From an uncultured Collinsella sp. (GTDB lineage Bacteria > Actinomycetota > Coriobacteriia > Coriobacteriales > Coriobacteriaceae): 5,157 bases of DNA. The stretch lies in the NCBI GenBank assembly GCA_958419975.1, contig CATZIG010000147.1, positions 1 to 5,157 on the forward strand, given 5' to 3'. Positions 1-5,157 of the stretch are shown here, piece after piece. The notes under the pieces were generated by a model. It was not told the DNA's origin and ran no database searches. It worked only from the letters and a program-made list of their open reading frames with translations. The translations under genes were made by a program, and so were the position numbers. Position 1 is the stretch's first letter, and each line of letters starts with the position of its first letter.

Positions 1-2
1 CC

Positions 3-308
3 GTTAACGAGGCACTGTGCAACAACTTGGTGCTCAATCGTCAGCTGATCGAGAACATTCCGCTCGATGATTTTATGGCTCGTCTTCGTGCGCCGCTCGA
101 GCACGAGATTGCCGAGCGCGATCTGCTGCCTCAAGGTCTCAAGGACGAGATGTTCGACTACTATCTGGCGTTTTTGCTGTCGGGTATTATCGGTATCTAT
201 CGCACGTGGGCGCTGTCTGACGGCTCGGTTCCTATCGAGCGCGTCTCGGAGGTTGCCAACGACCTCACGCTCAACGGCCTGTCGAGCCTGGAATCTCGCT
301 TCGAATAG
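3..308 (+). CDS. TetR/AcrR-family transcriptional regulator, C-terminal part (5' end outside window)
   Basis: The open frame runs into the window from its left edge without a stop and ends at TAG (306-308), so about 101 C-terminal residues are visible. The stretch YYLAFLLSGIIGIYRTWALSDG followed by a short helix (IERVSEVANDL) resembles the ligand-binding/dimerisation end of TetR-like regulators, where a conserved G-hydrophobic-hydrophobic pattern and a W sit in the last long helices. The N-terminal helix-turn-helix is not in the window, so the family call rests only on this half. An internal ATG at position 27 is not a credible start, because coding continues upstream of it. Such proteins usually repress their own or a neighbouring gene in response to a small ligand. 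The gene converges on the radical SAM gene, so its target is more likely upstream of the window. It could also be another all-helical regulator. Confidence 0.6.
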   Translation, partial: VNEALCNNLVLNRQLIENIPLDDFMARLRAPLEHEIAERDLLPQGLKDEMFDYYLAFLLSGIIGIYRTWALSDGSVPIERVSEVANDLTLNGLSSLESRFE

Positions 309-332
309 CATCGATAATTCAACAACTTAAAG

Positions 333-401
333 AAGTTGCGGTGGAATAGGGATTGTTTTGGTTATTGGAAGGCCGATCTAGTCCCTATTTCACCGCAACT
401 T
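333..401. repeat. Palindromic intergenic element with 20-bp inverted arms
   Basis: The arms are 333-352 (AAGTTGCGGTGGAATAGGGA) and 382-401, which are reverse complements apart from one position that gives a G-T type mismatch. The loop is 29 nt. It lies between the two convergent genes. An 18-bp exact copy of the right arm, in inverted orientation and including two flanking bases (386-403), recurs at 2063-2080. This marks it as a dispersed repeat rather than a simple terminator. Neither side has a clear T-run, so terminator function is doubtful. It could be a REP/REPIN-like or MITE-like element. Confidence 0.6.
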
Positions 402-424
402 AGTAAAACTGTTTTGATGGTAAG

Positions 425-463
425 GCGGAGCAGCCTCGAAGATGAGCCTCGAGACTGCTCCGC
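425..463. terminator. Hairpin between convergent genes, possible bidirectional terminator
   Basis: A 15-bp stem pairs 425-439 (GCGGAGCAGCCTCGA) with 449-463 around a 9-nt loop. The single imperfect pair is C/A on the + strand transcript and a U-G wobble on the - strand transcript. It lies 116 nt after the TetR-like stop and 33 nt beyond the radical SAM stop, where a shared terminator would be expected. The downstream T-tract is weak: TTCATTTCT on the + side and nothing convincing on the - side. The stem is therefore clear, but its termination activity is inferred. Confidence 0.5.
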
Positions 464-496
464 TTCATTTCTGAGCGTTTGCCGTGTAGAACAGCA

Positions 497-1930
497 TTAA
501 TCGCCGTTTTTGAGCGTGCGGCCCTGCTTTTCGAACTTGTGCATGTCGCTATCGGCCATACCCTGTGACTTATCCTCGTGACGCTTGGCGTATAGCGGAT
601 CGTCGGAGTCGTTCCAGATGCGGTCGGCGACAGGTGACCATGCCTCGGCGGCAGCCTGGGTCTTTTCGCGCAGCTGCTCGGGTGACTCCTTCTCGATAAG
701 ATCGGTGCTCATTGCGCCACTCTCGGCAACCATTTTGGGCAGTACGTCTGGATTCTCGAGCATGGGGCATGGTTTGAGGTAGTTGTCGTTGAACGGCATG
801 TTTTCGTAGTACTTCATAAAGAGGGGAGAGCGCAGCGCGTCGAGTAAGCTCACATCGTGGATGTTGGCGTTTGAGTAGTGGATGAACACGCACGGCTCCA
901 CGTCTCCGGCGGCGTTGATGTGCAGGTAGCGGCGTCCGCCGGCGATACATCCGCCTACAAACTCGCCGTCGTTTTGGAAGTCGAGCGTAAACAGCGGCTT
1001 CTTCTCACGCATTTCGCGGATAAAGTGATACATGTGCTCGCGCTGCTCGGGCGTGGGCATGACCTCGGGGGTTGCGTTGCGGCCAACCGGCATAAAGTGG
1101 AAGTACCAGCAGAAGAGTGCTCCCTCGCCGATCATCCAGTCCATGTTCTCCTCGGTAGCAACCGTATCGGCATTGGCGCTGGTCCAACAGGTGGAGATAC
1201 CAAACGGCAAGTCGCGCTCGCGCAGAAGTTTCATGGCGTGCTCGATCTTTGCGTAGGTACCCTCGCCTCGACGGGCGTCGGTGGTGTGCTCATTGCCCTC
1301 GGCGCTGATGGCGGGGACAAAATTACCTACGCGAATCATATCGTCGCAGAAGGCCTCGTCGATCAGCGTGGAGTTGGTAAAGCAGAGAAACACGCAGTCC
1401 TGATGTTTTTCGCAAATTCTGATCAGGTCGTGCTTGCGGACGAGCGGCTCGCCGCCGGTATAGATGTAGATATGCGTACCGAGCTCTTTGCCCTGCGTAA
1501 CGATAGAGTCGATGTCTTCGAACGAGAGATTCTGCTTGTAGCCGTACTCGGCGGCCCAGCAGCCCGTGCAATGCAGGTTGCAGGCGCTCGTGGGATCGAG
1601 CAGGATGGCCCACGGAACGTTGCACTGGTACTTTTCGCGGTTCTTTTCCTGCTCTGGCCAAGCAAGCAGGTTGGCGTCGACAATGAGGGTCTTAAGCAGT
1701 TTGGTTCGCATCTGGGGATTAAGGCTGAACACACGCATGATCAGGTCATACCAATTGCCGCGGCTCTTGATGACATTGGTGAATGCCTCTCGCTGTACAG
1801 GAAATACGCGATTGGGGACCAGCTTGTTCACGAGGTCCATGATTTTGTCGATGTTTTCTTGCGGGTTGTCGTCGAGATAATCGATGAGCTTGTTAAGCGC
1901 TGCACGCTCTGCTGACTGTGTAAGCGACAT
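497..1930 (-). CDS. Radical SAM protein with twitch/SPASM-like C-terminal domain
   Basis: This is a complete 477-residue protein, ATG (1928-1930) to TAA (497-499). Residues 117-124 read CNLHCTGC, the CxxxCxxC motif that binds the SAM-cleaving 4Fe-4S cluster. It is followed by W125 and by the GGEP motif at 159-162, which contacts the SAM amino group. A helical N-terminal region of about 100 residues precedes the barrel. After the barrel, C328 and C347 fit the C-x13-G-x4-C pattern of SPASM/twitch domains, with C388 (KPCPMLENP) as a third cysteine, so one auxiliary Fe-S cluster is likely. The charged tail after about residue 415 has no motif I recognise. The protein should be a cytosolic, oxygen-sensitive enzyme. 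Its reaction is unknown to me. The family looks familiar from anaerobic gut bacteria, but no RiPP precursor or partner gene is visible in this window. The start is supported by AAAGGA 7 nt upstream. Confidence 0.9.
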   Translation of the reverse strand: MSLTQSAERAALNKLIDYLDDNPQENIDKIMDLVNKLVPNRVFPVQREAFTNVIKSRGNWYDLIMRVFSLNPQMRTKLLKTLIVDANLLAWPEQEKNREKYQCNVPWAILLDPTSACNLHCTGCWAAEYGYKQNLSFEDIDSIVTQGKELGTHIYIYTGGEPLVRKHDLIRICEKHQDCVFLCFTNSTLIDEAFCDDMIRVGNFVPAISAEGNEHTTDARRGEGTYAKIEHAMKLLRERDLPFGISTCWTSANADTVATEENMDWMIGEGALFCWYFHFMPVGRNATPEVMPTPEQREHMYHFIREMREKKPLFTLDFQNDGEFVGGCIAGGRRYLHINAAGDVEPCVFIHYSNANIHDVSLLDALRSPLFMKYYENMPFNDNYLKPCPMLENPDVLPKMVAESGAMSTDLIEKESPEQLREKTQAAAEAWSPVADRIWNDSDDPLYAKRHEDKSQGMADSDMHKFEKQGRTLKNGD

Positions 1931-1970
1931 GGGTATATCCTTTCACGTGTGATTTATGTGTGATAATACC
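1931..1970 (-). promoter_or_regulatory. Leader and probable -10 region of the radical SAM gene
   Basis: Read on the - strand, TATTAT (1963-1968) resembles a sigma-70 -10 box, 32 nt before the ATG. No good -35 hexamer sits 16-18 nt further upstream. AAAGGA (1938-1943) is a good ribosome binding site with 7-nt spacing. Between them, the heptamer GTGTGAT (+ strand) occurs twice, at 1947-1953 and 1958-1964, exactly 11 bp apart. That is one helical turn and could be a regulator site, and the second copy touches the -10. The surrounding spacer 1931-2050 is about 35% GC, much lower than the genes. Confidence 0.4.
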
Positions 1971-2062
1971 CACTTGTAGATTAAACGAAGTCTAAAGATT
2001 TGGAATGTGTCTATTCAACGAATCAATTTAATTTGGGGTGAAGCGTTATACGCCGACACCTT

Positions 2063-2080
2063 CTAAGTTGCGGTGAAATA
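2063..2080 (+). repeat. Second copy of the intergenic repeat (18 bp)
   Basis: The 18 bases CTAAGTTGCGGTGAAATA are an exact reverse complement of 386-403, part of the palindromic element downstream of the radical SAM gene. This copy lies alone, without a partner arm: the sequence that follows (AGTTGTGGGGTG from 2086) only loosely resembles the same core. The two sites therefore flank the radical SAM gene as inverted copies about 1.7 kb apart. An 18-base exact match by chance in a window this size is very unlikely. Confidence 0.6.
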
Positions 2081-2119
2081 ATGTCAGTTGTGGGGTGCGG
2101 ATGATTTCTTGGACCGCGC

Positions 2120-2365
2120 CTAGGCGTATCCACCATTGGAATCCTCCGATGCGCCTTCGCACGCTCGCATGACCTCGATACCATGCGAGCGTGCGAACTC
2201 GACGAGCTCTGCGTTGCGGGCGTTTATGGTGCCGAAGGCGGCGGGGCACACGATAAGGCGCGCGCAGTGGACGAGGAGCTCTTTGGCGCGGGCTACGGTT
2301 TTATCCCCGATCGGCTCGAAGGCGCGCTCGGCCACGCATTCCGTCGCCAGGTCGCGCGCGAGCGC
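2120..2365 (-). pseudogene. Out-of-frame remnant of the ATPase C-terminal extension
   Basis: In the frame one base away from the ATPase, 81 codons run from 2365 to TAG (2120-2122). They encode a protein-like stretch with a VAERAFEPIGDKTVARAKELL helix, then IVCPAAFGTINARNAELVEFARSHGIEV. From memory, some ATPases of this importer class carry a C-terminal domain after the FGSVE motif that ends in this way (FEPI, then G-T-x-N-x-x-N, then L-x-x-A-x-x-x-G). Here the remnant follows the last in-frame family-like residues (FGSVEIG) directly. About 45 residues expected in between seem to be missing, and the frame is shifted by one. I read this as an out-of-frame internal deletion. A sequencing error on top of an in-frame deletion, or programmed frameshifting, are less likely alternatives. 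No separate start codon or ribosome binding site supports independent translation. Confidence 0.6.
2156..2197. repeat. Perfect 16-bp inverted repeat, 10-nt loop
   Basis: Arms 2156-2171 (TTCGCACGCTCGCATG) and 2182-2197 are exact reverse complements. They lie inside the remnant reading frame downstream of the ATPase stop. In the operon transcript the hairpin would be very stable, but neither side has a T-run, so it is not a standard intrinsic terminator. It could protect the 3' end of the ABC mRNA or help terminate it, and no other terminator-like structure is visible between the ATPase and the radical SAM promoter. Confidence 0.65.
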
Positions 2366-3209
2366 GCCCAATTTCCACGCTGCCGAAGCGCTCGTTGAAG
2401 GTGCCATATTGAAGACCGTAGAGCTCGCCAATCGTCTCGCGCGTGAATATGTCCTCGGGTGCGCCGGCGCGGAAGACCTGGCCGTCCTTCACGCAAATCA
2501 CCTTGTCGGCGCTTTTCTGCGCGAGCTCGAGTTCGTGGATGGACATGATGACAGCCACATTTCGCGATTTCGCAAGGTGGCGAAGTATTCGCAGCAGGTC
2601 GATCTGGTAGCGGATATCGAGATACGACGTGGGCTCGTCGAGCACGAGCACACGCGGATCCTGCGCGATGGCTCGTGCGAGCATGACGCGCTGGCGTTGC
2701 CCGTCGCTTATCTGCATGAAGTCGCGCTCGGCGAGCTCTTCCACATGTGCGGTTTTCATGGCCTCACCGACCCGACTATGGTCGTCGGGCGAGAGTGTGC
2801 CCATTCGCCCGGTGTAGGGATGCCTTCCCGCCTCTACGATATCGCGGCAGGTGAGGAGCTCGGTCCGGGGTCGATCTGTCAGCATAACGGCAAGGTTCCT
2901 TGCGAACTCCGCCGTCTTCCATCGGGAAATCTCCCGCCCGTCGAGCTCGACCGCGCCGGCAAGCGGTACCAGATGGCGTGTGATGGTTTTCAAGATGGTC
3001 GACTTGCCCGAGCCGTTCGGCCCGATGAGCGCCACGACGTCGCCCGCGCGAACCTCCAGCTCGACGCCTTCGACTACGACCTTCTTGTCGTAGCCCGCCG
3101 ACAGGTCGCTTATGCGGAAAAGCGGCGCTCCGTCAGCCTGCGTTTTTACCGGGGTTTCGAGGTTCGACTCCCCTCCGAGCGTTTTGGGCTGCGGCACGAA
3201 TGTCCCCAT
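2301..3209 (-). CDS. ABC importer ATP-binding protein (iron-siderophore/haem/B12 type), C-terminus frameshifted
   Basis: This 302-residue cytosolic ATPase should power the adjacent permease. Visible in order are the A-loop aromatic Y40, Walker A GPNGSGKS (63-70), a variant signature ISDGQ (167-171), Walker B VLVLDE (187-192), a D-loop SYLD (195-198) and the H-loop histidine H225. The position of the usual Q-loop reads AVMLTDR (107-113) with no glutamine. I recall similar T-[DE]-R variants in relatives. About 30 residues precede the fold. The ATG (3207-3209) abuts the permease stop (3210-3212), with GTGAGG (3213-3218) as ribosome binding site, so translation is probably coupled. Family resemblance ends at FGSVEIG (about residue 281). 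The last 21 residues are Arg/Gly-rich and look like out-of-frame sequence, while the true continuation lies in another frame (2120-2365). The nucleotide-binding domain is intact, so transport activity may survive. Confidence 0.9.
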   Translation of the reverse strand: MGTFVPQPKTLGGESNLETPVKTQADGAPLFRISDLSAGYDKKVVVEGVELEVRAGDVVALIGPNGSGKSTILKTITRHLVPLAGAVELDGREISRWKTAEFARNLAVMLTDRPRTELLTCRDIVEAGRHPYTGRMGTLSPDDHSRVGEAMKTAHVEELAERDFMQISDGQRQRVMLARAIAQDPRVLVLDEPTSYLDIRYQIDLLRILRHLAKSRNVAVIMSIHELELAQKSADKVICVKDGQVFRAGAPEDIFTRETIGELYGLQYGTFNERFGSVEIGRARARPGDGMRGRARLRADRG

Positions 3210-4262
3210 CTACCTCACCCGCTTCTGCAACATGAGTGCGATAACCACCGGCGCGCCGAAGATGGCGGTGACGGCGCTGATGGAAAGCTCGACGGGGGAG
3301 AACAGCGTGCGCGCGATCAAATCGCAGCCCGCGCAGAAGATGGCGCCTCCCAAGAAGCACGCAGGAATCACGCGGATGGGCTTCGACGACTTCAGCGCCG
3401 ACTTAACGAGATGCGGAACCGCGATGCCTACGAACGACACCGGACCAGCGAACGCGGTCACGCAGGCGGAGAGCATGCTCGCTAGAAGGACGAGCACCAC
3501 GCGGAAGCGTGCGACGTTCACGCCGACGCTTTTTGCGTAGGCTTCTCCCAGCTGGAAGGCGGAAAGGGGCTTCGATATCGCGAATACGCATGCGCTCACG
3601 GTGATCACCACGACCGCGATGACCGCGACGTCGTCCCAGCTCGAACCCGAGAAGCTACCCAAAGACCAGTTGTGCAGGTTCACGATGGACTGGTCGTCGG
3701 CGAAGGCGATGAGGAAGTTCGTCGCCGCCGAGCAGATGTATCCCACCATGACGCCCGCCACGATGAGCATGGCCATGGAACGTATGCGCCGTGCGATGAG
3801 GAGCACGAAGCCGATGGTGATAAGCGAGCCCAGAAACGCTGCGACCACCATGGCCGGCGAGGACATGGCCTGGTTCGCGCCCAGAAGTACGATCATCGTA
3901 AGCGCGACGACGAACTTTGCGCCCGAGGAGACGCCCAAGATGAACGGGTCGGCGATGGGGTTGTTGAAAAACGTCTGCAGCAGGAACCCGGAGAGCGAAA
4001 GCGCCCCGCCGAGAAGCACGGCTGAAAGCACACGCGGCAGGCGAATCTCCCAGATGACTTGGCTTTCCATGGAATTGGCCGCGCCGCCCGAAAGGATGCC
4101 GGGGATGTGGTCTGCGGGCACGAGCACGCTCCCGATGCACAGGTTGGCCCCGACGAGCACGATGAGGACAACAGCGAGCAGCGCCGTCACGACGCGACAC
4201 CGCGCGGCGCGCCCCGATTCGTCGTATGTCATGGAAAGCCGGCTTCTCATGACGCTAGCCAA
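3210..4262 (-). CDS. FecCD-family ABC importer permease (metal chelate type)
   Basis: This 350-residue integral membrane protein is of the usual length for BtuC/FecCD-type permeases, which form a dimer of about ten helices per subunit. The first membrane segment is at about 23-45. Then come the family RLPR motif (74-77) with a Gly-rich helix (GGALSLSGFLLQ), NNPIADPFILGVSSGA (100-115), and further hydrophobic helices to the C-terminus. The stretch LGEAYAKSVGVNV (238-250), near GPVSFVGIAVPHLVK (273-287), is where this family couples to the ATPase. The chosen start is TTG (4260-4262), because GAGGAA (4265-4270) lies just upstream, although spacing is tight. The ATG at 4248-4250 would leave that site 16 nt away. 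With TTG, the gene overlaps the binding-protein stop by 8 nt. The substrate could be a siderophore, haem or cobalamin. Confidence 0.9.
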   Translation of the reverse strand: MASVMRSRLSMTYDESGRAARCRVVTALLAVVLIVLVGANLCIGSVLVPADHIPGILSGGAANSMESQVIWEIRLPRVLSAVLLGGALSLSGFLLQTFFNNPIADPFILGVSSGAKFVVALTMIVLLGANQAMSSPAMVVAAFLGSLITIGFVLLIARRIRSMAMLIVAGVMVGYICSAATNFLIAFADDQSIVNLHNWSLGSFSGSSWDDVAVIAVVVITVSACVFAISKPLSAFQLGEAYAKSVGVNVARFRVVLVLLASMLSACVTAFAGPVSFVGIAVPHLVKSALKSSKPIRVIPACFLGGAIFCAGCDLIARTLFSPVELSISAVTAIFGAPVVIALMLQKRVR

Positions 4263-5157
4263 GCTTCCTCAGATAATGGAAGTCGCTCGCGTCATCGCCG
4301 GTGAACGCCCCGTGCAGCTCGTCGATAATGTCGGCGGTAGAAGTCATCTGCTGGTACATGTCGGCGTTTGTGACCCAGACGTTGCCGTTCTTTACAGCTT
4401 TGAACTGCGACAATAGCGCGTTTTTGCCTACGAAGTCTTTCAAGGTGGCAACCGATTCGTCGATGGTGCCGTTGTAGACGATGATGTCGGCATCCTTCGC
4501 CGTCGCGTAGAAGCGCTCCATTTCGAGCGTTACTGACGAACCTGACGTCGACGCCTTCTGCGCGTCATCGAGCGCGTAGCTGCCGCCTGCAAGCTCGATC
4601 ATCTGCGCCACGTAGTCGCCCGCCCGTCGCGTGACGGCGGCCCCGTTCGAGTTAATGTAGAAATACGCCACGGTTTTACCTGACGACGCGAGCCTCGACG
4701 TTTGCTCGACGCGGGCCTTCTGCTCGTTGAACAGGTGCGCGGCCTCGTCTTCCTTGTCGAACAGGACGCCGAAAAGCTTAATCCACTCGACGCGCCCGAG
4801 TGCTTCGGGCTCGCTCGACGACTGTTCGGTGAGCACGACGAGCCCGAGCTTCTGCAGCTTTTCCTTCACATCGGGCGTGTGGTTGATCATGGTGTTCTCG
4901 ATGGCGAGCGTGCAGCCCGAGGCCGATATTCGCTCGTAGTCGGGCGCGCTGTACTTGCCGCTGTAGGCGATCGCCCCACTTTCGAGCGCGCTTTTGAAGC
5001 CCCCGACCGAGCAATCGTCGGCCTTCGTGCCCGACATGAGGATATTGTCGTTCGCATCGAGCGCGTCGACCAGGCACATCGTCGCCGACGACACGAGGTA
5101 CACCTTGTCGGCGGGGCGCCTTATGACCGCGATGTCGGAGCTCAACCCATCAGGTAC
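4255..5157 (-). CDS. ABC importer substrate-binding protein (metal chelate type), N-terminus outside window
   Basis: About 300 C-terminal residues are visible, ending at TAG (4255-4257). The frame stays open through the right edge, so the signal peptide, the lipobox (if any) and the promoter lie beyond it. A TTG at 5143-5145 is not the start, since it lies within the fold and has family-like sequence in front of it. The sequence fits the two-lobed periplasmic-binding-protein fold for metal chelates: an N-lobe start (ADKVYLVSSATMCLVDAL), IENTMINHTPDVKEKLQKLG, the EP-x-x-LGRVEWIKLFGVLF segment leading to the connecting helix, then a C-lobe with DYVAQMIELAGGSYAL, DADIIVYNGTID and KNGNVWV near the end. 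It would bind the substrate outside the membrane and dock on the permease encoded next, which overlaps it by 8 nt. The ligand cannot be determined from the sequence. Confidence 0.85.
   Translation of the reverse strand, partial: VPDGLSSDIAVIRRPADKVYLVSSATMCLVDALDANDNILMSGTKADDCSVGGFKSALESGAIAYSGKYSAPDYERISASGCTLAIENTMINHTPDVKEKLQKLGLVVLTEQSSSEPEALGRVEWIKLFGVLFDKEDEAAHLFNEQKARVEQTSRLASSGKTVAYFYINSNGAAVTRRAGDYVAQMIELAGGSYALDDAQKASTSGSSVTLEMERFYATAKDADIIVYNGTIDESVATLKDFVGKNALLSQFKAVKNGNVWVTNADMYQQMTSTADIIDELHGAFTGDDASDFHYLRKLG

Noticed and set aside
309..496. Possible small RNA or CRISPR-like array in the convergent spacer
   Set aside because: Only one palindromic element and one hairpin are present. 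There are no regularly spaced direct repeats and no promoter-like sequence that would support a separate RNA gene.
878..1915. 345-codon open frame on the + strand
   Set aside because: It lies wholly antisense to the radical SAM gene, whose cysteine motifs are unambiguous. It has no ribosome binding site or family-like sequence of its own.
2117..2126. 10-bp palindrome CGCCTAGGCG at the end of the remnant frame
   Set aside because: It is short, has no loop or T-run, and contains the stop codon. It is compatible with chance in GC-rich DNA.
2136..3485. 449-codon open frame on the + strand
   Set aside because: It is antisense to the ATPase and the end of the permease, which carry clear motifs. 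Its product is Arg/His-rich with no recognisable domain, as expected for a GC-rich shadow frame.
3601..4416. 271-codon open frame on the + strand
   Set aside because: It is antisense to the permease and the end of the binding-protein gene. Its composition is that of a mirrored membrane-protein sequence.
5143..5145. TTG as the start of the binding protein
   Set aside because: The frame is open to the window edge and the usual signal peptide and first strand would be missing, so the true start must lie outside.

Overview
The window looks like chromosomal DNA from a high-GC, anaerobic, gut-type actinobacterium, most likely Coriobacteriia and perhaps Collinsella. This rests on about 57-65% GC in the coding stretches that I counted by hand, AT-rich spacers (about 35% GC at 1931-2050), a TTG start, and protein families that I recall from anaerobic gut bacteria. 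It is an inference, because no rRNA or marker gene is present.

Layout. (1) Positions 3-308, + strand: the C-terminal part of a TetR/AcrR-type regulator whose DNA-binding half lies upstream of the window. (2) Positions 309-496: a spacer between convergent genes. It holds a 69-bp element with 20-bp inverted arms and a terminator-like hairpin. (3) Positions 497-1930, - strand: a complete 477-residue radical SAM protein with a twitch/SPASM-like C-terminal cysteine arrangement, preceded by its own leader and probable promoter at about 1931-1970. (4) Positions 2045-2300: a junction region without an intact gene. It holds a second copy of the repeat found at 333-403, a perfect 16-bp inverted repeat, and the broken 3' end of the ATPase gene. 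(5) Positions 2301-5157, - strand: a three-gene iron-siderophore/haem/cobalamin-type ABC importer, transcribed in the order binding protein (N-terminus cut by the window edge), FecCD-type permease, ATPase.

How the genes work together. The binding protein would capture a metal chelate outside the membrane and deliver it to a permease dimer powered by the ATPase. The three genes are tightly coupled: permease and binding protein overlap by 8 nt, and the ATPase ATG directly follows the permease stop. The substrate cannot be told from the sequence. The radical SAM enzyme has its own promoter-like region and no clear functional link to the importer. The partial TetR regulator converges on it, and whether it controls it is unknown.

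The most notable observation is that the ATPase has an intact nucleotide-binding domain but its C-terminal extension is broken. The reading frame shifts at about 2366, and a recognisable out-of-frame remnant (2120-2365) continues the extension with what looks like an internal deletion. I found no convincing undescribed defence, retron, CRISPR or mobile system here.
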